In this document: positions 46,673 through 61,024 of the stretch, in pieces
How the letters are laid out: each line of letters starts with the position of its first letter
How positions within the stretch are numbered: the stretch's first letter is position 1
Origin: Apostichopus japonicus
Taxonomy: Eukaryota > Echinodermata > Holothuroidea > Aspidochirotida > Stichopodidae
Direction: 5' to 3'
NCBI RefSeq assembly: GCF_037975245.1
Contig: NC_092566.1
Coordinates: 5,022,001 to 5,086,000 of the forward strand
Length of the DNA stretch: 64,000 bases
Notes under the pieces: generated by a model
What the model was told of the DNA's origin: nothing
The model's database searches: none
What the model saw: only the letters and a program-made list of their open reading frames with translations
Position numbers and translations under genes: made by a program

Positions 46673-49600
46673 TTACAGTAGAGTCTTCAGCGCTTCCACG
46701 GCAGCTTTGTAACAGAACAAATATTGGTCCTGAAAATAAAAGAAAAAATAAATAAATTGATGAAACTTGGAAATGAGAAGCTCAACCTTACTGTTTAAGC
46801 TTTTGTTCTATTCATTTGTTGTTCAGAGAAACAAATCTATGGACAACCAGGAAAAATCCTTCAAAGTTTGCCCGGTAACTGACAACTTGGTGACATTAAG
46901 AAGGACATAAAATAATATATATTTTTTTAGGAAATAATGACTTGAGGAGCCAGAAGGAAATTGGTGCGCAATAAAAAGTCTTTGAGATTGACGTTTTGAA
47001 TTAATGTAAAACGCAGTAGGGACAAAGAATATCTAAAAAACAAATATATTGAAGGAAAAAACAATAAAACAAAACAAGATTATACCTTTGTCTGTATCAT
47101 TCCTTGTCTTTGTAACCTCAGATCCTTCACAATTTCTTCAATCTTGAACTGCAAAGAGAACACATGACAAATAAAATGAAAGGAAAAATTCAAAAACTGT
47201 GTGTCTAATTTAAACAACATCAGTTATAGTTAACCTTAAGGAGGAGGAAGGCAGCAAAATGTGAACCTTTATAAGTAGTGGGCACTTGTCAGTAATTGAG
47301 GCAACAACTGATAAGTGATACACATGTCATAATATAAATGCCACTTTCAGGTTACCATGGCAACATTATTATTCCACTGTTTCATGACTCCACAATGTGA
47401 AACTATAATCCTAAAAATCCTACACAGTTCTCCTATTGGGTTTATACCTGACATGGTCAACAACATTTCAAAAAAAAAAAAAGTCATAAGTTTTGAAATT
47501 AAAATTGTTACAAGATTCTTTCATGAATATTTATGATATGGTAATGAGTTTGACATGACTAACAACAAAATTTATGGCCCCAATATGGATTTAGAAGGGA
47601 AAAAAAATAGAGAGATAACACATTGGCGCAGAATTTACCTAAACTCGGCCACCTAAAGGTTATATGGTTCGTCGAGGTCAATTGTATGGATATATCTGAC
47701 AGAAAATTCACTTCCATCGAAAAAAAAAGAAAGGAATTCATTTCTTTTGCATATATCCTTCACACAAACCAGAACATTTCTTAGCAGGGATGATGATAAT
47801 AGGGTGTGACTAGTCTGTACCTCCTGGTCAGCATCAATCATATTGAGTAAGCTGTCTATGGTCATCAGGGTACCAGTCCGACCAATCCCTGCACTGCAAT
47901 GGACTACCACCGGGTTGAATTCTCCGCTGAGCTTCCTCATGTAGCGAATGTATCTTAGAAGAGGCATAGCTGAATCTGGTACAGAATGGTCTGGCCATGA
48001 GGTGAAGTTCAGATGGGTCACATGGTGGGTAACGTTGGACTGTAAAGATAAGTCACATGACACAGGTATTAATTTACATTTGGGGAAACCAATCATTGCT
48101 AAGGGTGTTAATGGAGAGTGCAATGTGAGGGAAGAGGTCAAAATGAAAAACACCATGTCCAATTCTGTTTTTTATTATGCCAGTGAAAGAGTATTAGTAT
48201 TATATTTTTGCTCTTATTTGGTATTATAAACTGTAGTATGAAACTATCATTATAAGGTTAACAGAAATAATGAGAAGGAAACTACCTAAATTAGGCATAA
48301 AATTTGGCATAAATTATGCATAAAATTTCTTAAGATGACATCCCGTCAGGTTGATTAGCGAGCAAGTTTAATGACAACGATGAGTACACTTACTTCTTTA
48401 TGTGTCATCAATAATTGACGAATATGGAAATGTTCTAGCTTGCTGACTTCTTCGAGTTTGATTTCAAACTCGTCAATGTTCAGAACATCATCTTTGCTTG
48501 ATGGCCAATATTTGTGGCATTTCACCTGAAAATAATCAAAAAATGAAAAACCTATTAATTATGGCAAGTATGTATCATATTGAATAGTAAAGACATGTGC
48601 ATGTTATGTCACTTAGTATGTTTAACCTGTTTTCTAGACTGTTACTTTAAATAATGGAGACAGCATCAGCCTTTAATACACAGAAAGCGGCTCATATAAA
48701 TACTTGTGTGAAAAAATGGTAGGGCCAAGATATTTCTGCTGTATTTGATGGGAAACTTTGTATGTACAGTATGGTTCAAATAACGGATTCGGTAATGGGT
48801 CACGGCCTGGATTAATATTGAATCAAGGACTGAATTACTATTGGGATAAGGGCTTGGTAGCTGTCCAATGGCTGAACAGTGCACCATGGGTTGGATAGTT
48901 GGTCAAGAGCTAGATAGTGGGTCGTGGGCTGAATAGCGGCTCAAGGGCTGAATAGTGGGTCAAGGGCTCGATGGTTGACCAAGGGCTGAATAGTGGTTCA
49001 AGGGCTGAAAGGCTCTTCATTTAAAATAATAATTAGGTGATATATAAAAAAAAATCACAATCACATTCAACAAAACTAATACCAGTGGTCATATTACATA
49101 TCTACAAGAAAATAAATGACAAAACTGACAATTATAAACAATGAGAAAAGAGTAAAGAACTTTAGGATAAAATTAGATTCAAAACCAGTTAACTCAGGAT
49201 TACAAGTCCTTTATGACGTATCCTTTGCTGGAGGAGGAGGGGGGGGGGGTGAGGGTGACAGTCTGAAGCCACATTACCTTCAAACCTTGCCAGTTTCATT
49301 TGATATAACCCAGAAAGTGGCAGGGAAGGGATTTCCCAAGAAATTTGACTTATTACATAATATGTTAGCAAATCAACAATGCAAAGCTGGCTGGCACATT
49401 ATAAACAATTGAATAGAAAAGGAGAGAATTTTTTTTTTTTTTTTAAATTGTTACAGTCATAATAGCAGAGAAAATTCTAAGTTATTAAAATGGTTAGAGT
49501 CATAATTTGAACTATTGCATCATTCCAGAATATAACTAACTTGAAAGACAACCGACATTTTTTTTTGTACAGTAAAAAATTCCACCATTAAAATGATTTG

Positions 49601-52600
49601 CTAAAGTTCTTCCAAATTAAGTTTTTTTTGACATTCAGCGACTACAAGAACCTTCAATACAGTTAAATCTCATTAACAAAAATATATAAGACACTCAGAA
49701 ACCCTTGGGGACAAAGTCCAGATGGGAATGACTGCTCTGTGAATGGGGATGGCCATTTGCATAATTAAGGCCAAACACGGGAGTTTCTTCAAATGTCAAG
49801 CGACGAGATGACAGCTGTTCTCAGTTCCGTCTCAGAAAAGCTGAAACTTATTTGCAACCCAAATCAGATAATTAGGAATGCCAAACTGGGACTCCGAATC
49901 AAATGCTAAATGGTTAACGAATGAAGGGACGTCTTTAGCCTCCTCTGTTTGTAACGTCCTATTCAACAGAGCATTCAACCTTTCGATCCAGCATTTAGAC
50001 ATGAGCAAAGAAACCAAACACAACAACACCAGCCCATGTTGAAATAGATCAGATTCTCAAAAAAATGACTCTAAACAAAATCTGTAAAAGATGCAAGATA
50101 GGCCAGGCAATATGCTAAACTATTTCACACCAGTAATAAACAGTTGGTTTGGGGCTGAGAAGGAAAGAAAGTAGACTCTATTTTCCTCAAGTTCAACGTG
50201 GAAACAAATCTTCTTGAGATGAAAGTACAAAAAGGAAATACTGTTTAATTCCATAAGATCTTACATAAAATGTAGAAAACTGTGATGTAGAAAAGTTGGA
50301 CAGTTTAACCCAAAAGGCTATTTTAAAGTGAGACCATAGTTGTTGGTGATGCAAATGTTTCCATAACAGAGGAAGAATTTATATTCTTCAATAAAAAAAA
50401 ACTATTCTTTCTGGGATAAAGATCAGATGGTTTGTAAAATACCAACCTTGCCATTTTCAAAGTCCAGAGTTACCATGGCAATGACTTCGACCCCTTGCTC
50501 CCAAACCATAGCCCAGAAATCCTTTGTTGTCTGAGGGAGAGGGCCTTGGCAGGCTATGTAGTGATACTCCGATGAGGCCACCTTCACGTGTACATGGCTC
50601 GCATTCACATAATCGGAATCTCCTGTCTGGAGAACAACTCGGGTGGTATCGTCTGTACAAAAGTAGAAAATTAAAGACAAACATATTAGAATCAATGCTA
50701 ATTAAAACGGCATTTTTTAAAATTATGGTGGGCACAAAATGAAGTAGCAACAGATGGTGTCAAAGGTGGTTGGGGGTAGTAGGGAGGAGGAGGTAATTTG
50801 AGCTATGGCCTTTACAAAATGTGCATAATTAACAGAAAGACACACATTGTAGCCTACATTGGGCAAGGTGGGAAATGATTATATTTGTATAAAAATAAAT
50901 GAAAATGATTGGTTATAATCTTCTTGAAAAATGAGGCTTCCTCTTGAATTATTACTTCATTTTTTGCTTGAAAAGTCATTTGCCATTAACTTTCTGTTAA
51001 ATTCAAACGGTCAAGCTATTCTAGATTTGGACATTTTGTGTCAAATAGAGGGCAAAGGTCACATGGCAAACATTTCAAGGTATTTTTTTTTTTTTTTTGT
51101 AGCAAAATAGATGGGGTTTTACTTTTCATGTTCTTGAGTACACAGAAGGTAACATTTGATTAATGATGGAGTCAGAAATTAATATAAAACTTTTTCTGTT
51201 TTTGTCTTCATGGTAGTTTCTGTACTGTTTATTTTGACAGAGAATTACTTAATCATGACAAAATTAACATGTTGTTTACATGTGAAAGTCTTTGGAAGTT
51301 TCTACTCTGCATCCCACACAGATCCCCCGTCCCAAATATTCCTCTAAAATAAAGTTAGCGATAAGTTGAGGGGGGGGGGTGGTCTGACAACAATTGGCTT
51401 TAGATGATAACACTGACAGACAGACATACAGAAAGACATACACTGAAGAATGAATTTTCTAGAAGTGTATGCCATACATACACACATAAGCTGAGTCAAA
51501 AGAACCATATGTTTAAAGCACACTACTGTAAAGATATATTTTCAAATTTCCATTTCCAACCAGTTACAAAATCAGTGCTTGAAAAATGTCACAACACAGC
51601 ATGTAAAAAAACACATAGCCTAAAGGAAAACTTGGTTCATGTTTGACGAAACTTTATTCAGGCTTGATGGGACTAAAATTTCTCTAATGCTTCAAGTTTA
51701 TTGAATAACGCGGTTGCACAATCAACGTAATAATTCAATTCAGCTTCCCACAAGAGCAATGAAATACCAATTAAAGGGGGGCATGTAAGCATGTGACATG
51801 TGTAAACACGCTCCCTATAGGTGTATAATTTGCTGTTTATCGGTACAATTAAATTTGGAAAGTACCCACACACTTTTTTTCGGGAGTTCCATTTTGCTAT
51901 TTTAATTGCGAGAGTATCGAAGGGAAACCGTAAAGGTTGGGACATCTAAATGTATGTTGAAATGTCAAAGTACTCAACTTAAGGGCAAAACGTGGGCAGA
52001 GATTGACAAAGTGAAATCTTGCTTTCAGCCAAACGCTTTCAATCTATCAAAAAGCTGTCTTCGCTGATTTCGGTAAATTTTACGATACTGTTCGTAACAG
52101 TACAGTAAATCAGTTGCCACAGTAGTTAAAAATGAAATTGCAAATAATGAAATCTCAAAAGATGAAGGAAATAGACATTAAGAAAATTTGTTTATGGTAA
52201 AAATGAAGGAAAAAAAATGTGACCAGATGACAAATTTAAAAAAAATATTTGCTAATCAGTTAACATAATAGTGAGATTATTATTTACACTCTAAATAACT
52301 ATGTACAAATTGATATGTACAATGACAATGGCAAACTGACCGAAAATTTATAAACAATTGCAAAGAACTATTTATTAAAAGAGGATTTAATTTCTTTTGT
52401 CTTTTTTTCCATTAACCTAATTAACTTGTAAGATTATCATAGTCTCAGCAGGTGCAAAATCATTGAGGGTCAATTCAAATCTGTTTCGACAGACTTCTCA
52501 ACACTTGAAACTAAAACGGAAGCAACCTATGAAAAATACTGCACTTAGCATTTAGTTGCTTGATTACTTAATTGCTTAGGTACTTAATTGCTTAACTTCC

Positions 52601-55600
52601 AAAATTTTAATAATACCATGTAAGGACTATTGATCTAAAATTTGTTTGCAATTTATCAGTTAAACCTAAAACTCCCTTACAGTTTGGTGGAACCATGGAG
52701 ATAAAAAAATTTTACCTCCTTGGTGGAACCAAACGAATATTAATTTAAATTATTATATCCCATACTTCGTTATCCATAGAGATAATTATCAAACAATCAT
52801 GCTCATTTGCTATGGATTCTCACTGTTAGCAGTATATACTGGCTGTGGGCAAGCACTGTGTAAAGCTAAGAAAGGTGCACATCCATCTCTGGGTGTTAAC
52901 ATCAGCTGTTTTGCCAAATCTTGTTAACGAGGCCTCGCTCCATGTTTCAGTCAATTAAATGCTGCAGACAGGTTTCTTTGGTTACCTTCTTGAATTACAA
53001 ATCTACCACTGCCTGTCTTCCCCAGTGGTATCTTTTATTTATGGGGGTGGGGGGGGGCAAGTTTGGTAAACTTTTAAACAATGTCAAGTCAAGTGTCAAT
53101 TCTTTATGATAATAACTATTTAATTTTTCATTAATAATCCACCCCTGCACCTATGCCTGCAAGCCCTGAAAGAAATTAAAATTATCAGGATAAATTCTAC
53201 CAAGGGGGTAGGAGGGGGGGCAGGGGTTATTGAACTATTCATTTTCAGCAATCAAAAAACATCACCATAATGTAATACCTCACCAGTAAACATATATCTA
53301 TTTACTAAAGGTCCTTTGATCAATTTTCTTTTTCAAGTGCGAATGAAGAAAGTCACCCCAAACTTAGGATCAGAAATATGATGATAGCCTAGACGTCTGG
53401 TAAACCATCGGCCATGCAGTTATATTTAACCGCAAAATTTCATGTCTTGAGGATCTCGAAAGACGTCAGAGTCTAATGGGTCAATTTGATACCTCTCAAA
53501 CTAAAAAATAAACCTCCCAAAATATGGGTCAGAAACATGATGGTACTTTATCCAAACCAATCTAGTAACATATACCTCTAAGTTGATGATGATGATGTTA
53601 AAAGGACTTCAAAAGATCACAGAGTTCGTCCTGTCGGATTTACGTTTCGATTAAATGACTTGAACACCCTTCAATCCTGGAATATAATCACCCATTTGCA
53701 CCAATCTCAAGACCTCGCGGAGTGATAAAATATCCTGTATAAAATTACACAATGCTACCGGTGCGCCAAGATCTTTATCACACAGACAAGATGAATGAAA
53801 GCTTTCGAATATCTTGTATCTTTTGGGGTACATTGAACCTTCTAGGTACAGGCACTTCACTTTTTCAATTGTGCATGTATGTAACAAGAGACTAAATACG
53901 GTAAGGACAATGGGTGTATGTTATGCGAGACTCACATGGTAAGACATTCCGGAACCTATTCTTGTCTCTATTTTCTGGTTTCCTAGCGACTTCACACGCA
54001 TCTGCGGCTTTCACTTGTCTGAGCATCTGATGTAAACAACGAGGAGAGGAAAATAACATTATCAACACCAGACGGACTCTAAGAGCACTTTTATGTGCGA
54101 TTAATGTAACATAATAACATTAATGTAACACAATAACATTAATGTAACATAATAACATTACAACAGAAGAATGACCTGAATTAGTGATCCAGCTGGTATT
54201 ATTAAAAAAAATAAAAAAAGAGATTGACAAGGACATGGCAAAAATTTGTCATTTTGCATGGATGAACAGTTATCTAAAAGATGGCCTAAAATTGTAACAA
54301 AACTAGTTAAAGGGTATACATATTATAAGGTTTTTCTTTATGGTTGATTATGACTTTTGTGCACTTTTGTTTTGGAATAAAAGATTGATGGAGGGGTAGG
54401 AGGATGGGAGAGCGGGGGGGGGGGGGGTGCTGCAAGGCATCATAATGGTGAAACTCAATAGAGCACTACAACAATGTGGAGTAAACCTAAGCTCTCCGTA
54501 TCATTAATGGCACATGCAGTAAAACAAGTTAATTATGCAGCTCATATATCAGGGTTCCTCTGACTTCGGTGCCAAAAAATTTCTCTTTCCTTTTTGGTAC
54601 TTTGTCAATTTTTATGAACTATTTCATTTTAAACATTAAAAGGCTTCTTTCTGTCAAAGATTCTCTGATATTTGCAGGATTTTGCATATCTTTGACCACT
54701 AATGAAACCACGACATACTGTGTATGCAATGTCATTTCATTTTAACATTGATCAGTAAGTGACATCTTGTAATCTCTCCTTTTTAACATCATTATTGTAG
54801 AAAATACAATTCCAGTTTCCAAGCCTTGTGGAAACCTGTTTAGGAATATGTCAATGTATACGGGTAGTAACTTTTAGTGTTCCTCTTATGAATATGCAAA
54901 TGAGATGCAAAGTACTACAGCGTTCAAAGTATAATGCGTAAAGTTTGGTACATATTTACGGGCCACAAGTGATGAATCATCCAAACTAAATGTTACCTTC
55001 TGGCAATTTCGGCCACAGCCAGGCAGGGTGTGAAAAAATTATTTAAGTAAACCGTTAGATGGGGCGTAAAAGAGTAAAATAGAATTAAAATAGATTTAAA
55101 AAAAATATTAGTTTCGAACATTTTTACCTTAAATTCTTCTTCCGGATCATAATTGTCGATTTTTTTCTGGAGACTGGTGATAATACTCTTTAACTGTTTC
55201 CCAGAGTAGAGCTTACAACTTGAAGAAGGCACTTGAAGAATCTGGATCGCTGCCAGCTCCTGATCCGTGATGACAGAGGCTCCGACCTCGGAATGACCTC
55301 TCGCTGACCTGTCTGAACTCTCGCCTTCTGACGGCAGAGAACTATTTTCGGAAGACAACGGAAAGCCAATGTCACTACCGAATGAGAGGTCGTCTTTGCC
55401 TTGTATTTTATCCTGAAAAAGGAAACAACGTATGCAAATCAAGTCACAGTTTCAAGGCTATATACTTAACCAGGTACTTAACCAGGTAACTTAACCAAGT
55501 AACCAGGTAACAATAAACAAATAGATCAATCAATCGATCCATATATAGGTCTGCTGAATGCATGGTAGTGAACAATCATTTTAAAAGGAATCCTTCAACT

Positions 55601-56890
55601 TTCCCAAACTCCAACTGTAAGCAAATTTCAATTTCATGATATAAGATATTACATTGCTGTTATGCAAGTTTAAATCAATGATTGTTACATAAAGGTCCAT
55701 GCTTCTAGAGAATGAGCCCAGTTTACAAAAATAATAATAATAATGTGTTTACATAACATTAAGAAATAATAATGACTTATGACTAATCCAATTTACTCTC
55801 CTATGAGAACTTGAAAGGTTTGAACCTTTAATGTTTTGAACCTAAACTTGAGGTAAAACTATCAAAGTGGCTGAACTGCATAGTTTAACTCCCAGACTGT
55901 TATCACAGTTAGGTTAAACAAATGCAATTTAGAAAGGTCATTTTAGGGGACAGAGTTTTATGTTCCTGTGTGGTAATTTGTTATTTACCATATCTATCAC
56001 ATATCAACACTGGAAGGCTCGAACTTGAGGATTCTCGAAGAAAACGAAAATGTTAACAAACGACAACAAAATTGAAAACCATCAACAACAAGCTATTAAG
56101 GTAAGGTTCAAATACCTGGGTAAGCATTACTATTGACAGAAATATTATTTCCTCAAGTAAAGATATATTAATAAATAAACATTCAGATGAAAAAAACATC
56201 ATTAACAAAAAAAAAAAGGAGGTACCTCTAACCTTGCACTTACTGCACAGCCATTACAGTAAGAATAATTGGACGATGGAAGTAATTAAGCTTTTAAAAT
56301 ATGAAAATTGAAAACAATTCCCTGTAAATCGAATGAAAGGAACATAAAGCTAGGCTGCACATTAAATCTTACTCAAATCTTTCCTGTTTCCTACTGTATG
56401 ATTACTTCCTGGAGAAGATGACGGTTAAAATTTGAAAACCACAGTGATGGCAAAAAAATTATTACTCACGAAGCCCAAGCACAGGCAACCCTGAAGGAGC
56501 TTCTTCCTCAAAATGTACATATTTTGAACAATTTTTGTTATATACTAAGATCATCGACCATCCAAAGATACTCGCACTCCTCTGGAGTTTGTTTAACAAA
56601 ATCAGTTTTCCCCCAAAAAAATATGAGAAAAAAAAATTCAATTCAAATCAAATGTAACAATCATTAGAACACTGTAAAAGTCAAATGCTATGATCCAATG
56701 GGGAGTTAAAGAAATTATATCCAATGGCAATATTAATATTTGGGATTTACCTTCAGCACTTTGCCGAACTGTCTAGTGGCCCTTAGAGCGGTTTCCATAG
56801 CAACAGCATTGCCACTGTCATCAAGGAGATCCAGGAGCGAATCATCTGGGAGATCAGCTGTGGAGTCGATGTCGCTGTCTGTGTCGCGGT
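46673..56890 (-). CDS. PTPN13: PTPN13-type protein tyrosine phosphatase, C-terminal eight exons (5' partial)
   Basis: Tyrosine phosphatase; in PTPN13 the enzyme follows KIND, FERM and PDZ domains. Exons on the minus strand: 56890-56751, 55412-55128, 54026-53936, 50652-50447, 48525-48394, 48039-47821, 47148-47086, 46729-46673. Phases agree and give about 396 residues ending EALKTLL. First comes an acidic linker (DSDIDSTADLPDDSLLDLLD), then a KLYSGKQLKSIITSLQKKID segment typical of the PTPN13 pre-catalytic region. Catalytic motifs: ENRDKNRFRNVLPYD, DYVNAS, ACQGPLPQTTKDFW, KCHKYWP, SWPDHSVP (WPD loop), VVHCSAGIGRTG with the nucleophile Cys codon at 47,896-47,898, and GMIQTKDQYLFCY (Q loop). All catalytic residues are present, so the enzyme should be active. 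The KNRY motif reads KNRF. The donor after ENGK is GTTGGT, weaker than the others. The PDZ and FERM exons are not in the window. Another PTPN family member is possible but less likely. Confidence 0.85.
48885..49015. repeat. 20-bp minisatellite, about six units
   Basis: Imperfect direct copies of a unit like AAGGGCTGAATAGTGGGTC follow each other, and weaker copies reach back to about 48,785. It lies in an intron of the PTPN13-type gene. Confidence 0.8.
50653..53935. other. PTPN13 intron, nothing recognised
   Basis: About 3.3 kb between the exon coding for DYVNAS and the exon coding for ENRDKNRF. It contains A/T runs (51,082), G runs (51,369; 53,047; 53,210) and no open frame that resembles a protein. 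Confidence 0.6.
54101..54157. repeat. 19-bp tandem repeat, three units
   Basis: TTAATGTAACATAATAACA occurs three times head to tail; the middle copy differs by one base. It sits just upstream (in the gene's direction) of a PTPN13 exon. Confidence 0.9.
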
Positions 56891-59800
56891 CTGCCGAGGA
56901 CAATTAAACAAGAGATGTACATCAGTCTCGCTGGTTTGGTAAATTAAACTAAAATGCCCTCGAATCAACGTGAAAATGATTACTTTGCTACGCTGCATGT
57001 AGTCTTTGGACATTAAAGCTGCTGGTTGGTTGTATATTACATGTCCTTGCTCAAATTTCAACCTTTTTCATACCCTCCACCTCCAGATATATTACATATT
57101 TTTTACTTGAAACTGAGCACTGTCTAATTCATTGTTCCGTATGGACGCTAAATATTACTTCTTGTATCTTCTTAGCCCAATTAAAGATACAATGACTATA
57201 ATGTATTCTGCACACATTTTTGTAATATATGAAAATTGGGTATGCCTAGGTATACCTGATTTGAATACAGGAAACTTTGTAACGCCAGGATATATAGATA
57301 ACTCTGATCATTAATTTGGAAAAGTATCAGAAATTCTCGAGGTAGGAAACATCTCTTTTGATAAATATCCCTAAACTTAATGGTTTTTGGATATTGACAA
57401 GCGACGATACCGTATCTCTCTCCTCCCTGCCATTGTAACGTCACATATAACTGGTCTACAAATTTCTGACAACTCAGAAACTGCGGGAACACTGACCCAA
57501 TTCGCACAGCAAAGCCTGCAGCTTTTCTCTCCAGCCCAAATTTACCATTTCCTAGGTCTATATTGTCGATAGTAGATTGTAAATGTGCAAGCAGCAGATA
57601 GCAGACATGTGAGGCCCCTCCCGCACAGTGAAGATATTAATCTAACGGATCCGTTTATGCTATATATAGGGCAAATTATTGAACATGGTAGTCTGAGAAG
57701 ACCAAATGACTTTCTGTTAGGACAACAAAAATCAGCTGTGGAAGTTTTTAGTTGGACAACATAAAATTAAAATTGCATTGTACTAAATATACCTTACCCA
57801 AACAGGTATAATAATTAATTGCTATCACCCCCCCCCCCCATGCTGGTGTTCTGTTCACCAACCTACATATCATTCGTACATTGTGCAGTGACATACCATT
57901 GTGGTAATTTCTAGTTTGCAACATTTTTTTCAGACAATAAAGTGTGATGTTTGGAAAACCAATATGAAACGCCTGGCTGTCCAGGGAACGGTCAGAAATA
58001 ATCCTGAAAAATTTGGCCTGTATAAATATATATATATTTATGCGTGAGTGTGCGTGGGTGTGTTTGTGTGTGTAGTGTAAGATGTCCTGTATCAACAAGA
58101 CAACCAGCAGGCAGAGGAGAATAATTTTTTTTTAAAAAGTCTTATTTTCCAAACAAAATGAACAACTTTCCTACCTTTACACCCTTATGATCGCTGAAGA
58201 AGAAGAAATATTGCTACATTTCTTAATCTCTCCTTAGAATACAAATCACAGTTAACCTTTCCTAATTTTGATTAATTTTTATAACTCCACAAATTATTCA
58301 AGTTTCACAGTGGTTTATAACAGAGTTGACATTCAATGCTTGATTTTTGGTTTCAAATCATACATAATAAATATATACAAATATTATTAATTTACACTAT
58401 CTAAAATGCATATGAGCCACAAAAAAAAAACAAAAAAAAAGGGGGGGTGGCAAGAACAGGAGAGTATCAGAAAATTATGCTACTCCAACTGTTCCGATTA
58501 TTTAAAAATTTAAAATGCAAAGGGTGAAATATATTCTGACAACTTATAATAAGCTGATTTTTTTGTGTGTGAATTTATGAAAATTATATTGAAATTTCGA
58601 GCGATGAAAGTAAACGCAGGAAAAAAGAAAATATAAAATATTGAATGAAGATATGTCACGGTAAATCACATGCAAGATACTACTACTTCAGCTGTAACTA
58701 ACGACTATAATAGCCTCAGAGAAGTATCAACGAACAAGTCTACCATATGGCCAGTATACAGTGACGTATGTATTTAACACACTAACAATGCTGGAAAAAA
58801 GGCGATATTCACACAGACACACAAAAACACAGAAATTGGTAGAAAGAACAGTGACTTAGTGAGGAATATTTGTATGTTACTGGTATCCATGTATGCATTG
58901 CAAATGACTAAATGCCGGTAATGAAATACAGAAAAAGATCGAAGGTGGGGTGTGGATATGGGTGGCTTTGTGCGATAAATGTAGCATCTTAAGATCATTC
59001 CCACACTAACTTAAACACTCCTGGTTATATCTCTGAAAGCTCTACACAAACGCTGAAGCCATAGTTGCGAGAATATGTATATTTTATGTTAAACATTTTT
59101 TGACCCACAAGAACACAATCCCTTTAACATTTTGCACAAAAAAAAACAATATTAGAACGACAGCAATATTACATAGCTCGATTGACATTTCCAATAACAT
59201 TTGCAACGCTAGCTCACATAAATGAAATTTAGAATCAAATAGCTCGCAGTGTCCTTGGCATGTCATTTGAACATTCACACATCAAAAAAAAATTTAAATT
59301 ATAAATAAGTTAATGTCGGCTGCTGTGGTACACCACAGTTACAGAACTTAAGGCCATTTTGATTTACTGAAAACTGCTACTGGAAGTTTGTCAGAAACTT
59401 CTTGCTACTTCCATCCCATCTCTTCGAAAAGAGATTTTGGGTTTGGGCTCTGTATTGAACTTAAATTACCCACACTAAACCCCACCCACTCCCCACCCCT
59501 TGTCCTCCCCCACCCCTTGTCCTCCCCACACCCCTTGTCCTCTTTTCCCACTTTTACATTTATAACATCACATTAACAATGCAAAATCCTTTAAAAGTTG
59601 CTCAAAAAATTAAAGGCCTGTGAAAATATTATGAAAGATTCTTAGATGTGTTGCTTGATCATATAATTGATTTTGCAAAATTACATTGTCCACACTTTCA
59701 ACTTGATTGACAACAACTTTGTGAGGGTCAGCAATTGCAATTATGTACAAATACTGGTTTGAAGGTCCAATCTGAAAGCCCTCTTGTTTTAGTGACAACA

Positions 59801-60957
59801 TGCACCCGTGACAATAAACAAATCATTCACTAATTTAAAAAATTGTTTATGATATTGTCAAAGCAGGTGACAACTCCAGTAATAAATGGATCAACCATTC
59901 ATTGGACACTGAACAGGATTTTTTTTAAATCTTCTCTTTTTTTGACATTTTTTCTGCTCCATATAAAAGACAAAAGAGCAACAAACAATATTATATACAA
60001 TCTTATATAAAAATAGATCAAGCAAAATTCAAATTTTATTAGTAATGCTCAACAGATGTAACAATTTTAAAACCCAACAGAATTTAAGATAAGGTAACTT
60101 ACAGAAGTAAAATGTAGTGTTTACTTTCCCAAAGAATAATCATAAGCTTTAAATCTTTTCTAAGATCTTCCAAAGTCAACCCCACGGCACCAGCTCGACG
60201 ACACGGTAATTAAACGCTACGTCGAGTAACCGACTGCATTGAAGGCCTCAGTAACCAGAGAACTCAGACGCTACAGTGAATACTTCGTTTGAAAGACAGA
60301 CCAATCGTTCTACAGAGCCTTTGAATCCGATACGACGTCGTGCGACTGTACCAGTTTCTAAATATACTGAATGATATTGGAAGCTAGTGTGCAATGAGGT
60401 GAACACAAAATGCCTCAGAGCAAACCATCCAGCGTTGCAGTTTATTCAAATGATATATGAAGAGGCTCGGAGACCTCTGAAAGACAGAACATCAAAGAAG
60501 CACACATCTGATACTATCGATAGTTTATTCAAGGATGTAAAACTAGAGTGGGAGTGACACCAGAGACGGTTACGAGATTAATTAAGTGGGTAATTGTTTT
60601 AGTTCAAATATCTTTATGGGTATTTACAGGCAATATGTAGTATAATGCTTCCATTTCCTTTTTGGTGCTGATTTTCCCACTGCCGTTGTGCATAAAATAA
60701 TAGATGGAAAACAAAACTGATTTTTTTAATAACAAGGTTGTTATTTTATTTGATATGTAAAATGGAATGAGCATAGGTAATTTTGTGTGGAAAAGACAAA
60801 TATGATATAAATAACATATAAGGATTTAAGACGATGAAAAGAACAAGTCTTGATATGTTTTTTCTATAAATTATATAGTCTCTAAAGTTCTTCTTAATTG
60901 GGTTTTTAATTAAAATGAATGATTATTTTAATTGACCATTTTCATCACTGAAGCAAG

Positions 60958-60960
<3 letters not shown>

Positions 60961-61020
<60 letters not shown>
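60961..61020. repeat. (AT)30 microsatellite
   Basis: An uninterrupted alternating AT tract of 60 bp. It abuts the large palindrome at 61,017-61,114. Confidence 0.97.

Positions 61021-61024
<4 letters not shown>

Noticed and set aside
47653-48162. 169-codon continuous minus-strand ORF over the PTP signature
   Set aside because: Only 47,821-48,039 is exon. The ends of the ORF run past a GTACAG donor and a TTTACAG acceptor into introns.
57196-57507. 103-codon minus-strand ORF that could have been a further PTPN13 exon
   Set aside because: No PDZ, FERM or linker similarity and no matching splice sites in phase with the exon ending at 56,890.
60175-60560. CpG-richer patch considered as an alternative PTPN13 first exon
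   Set aside because: No ATG with an open frame leading to a donor in the right phase, and no core promoter element was recognised.
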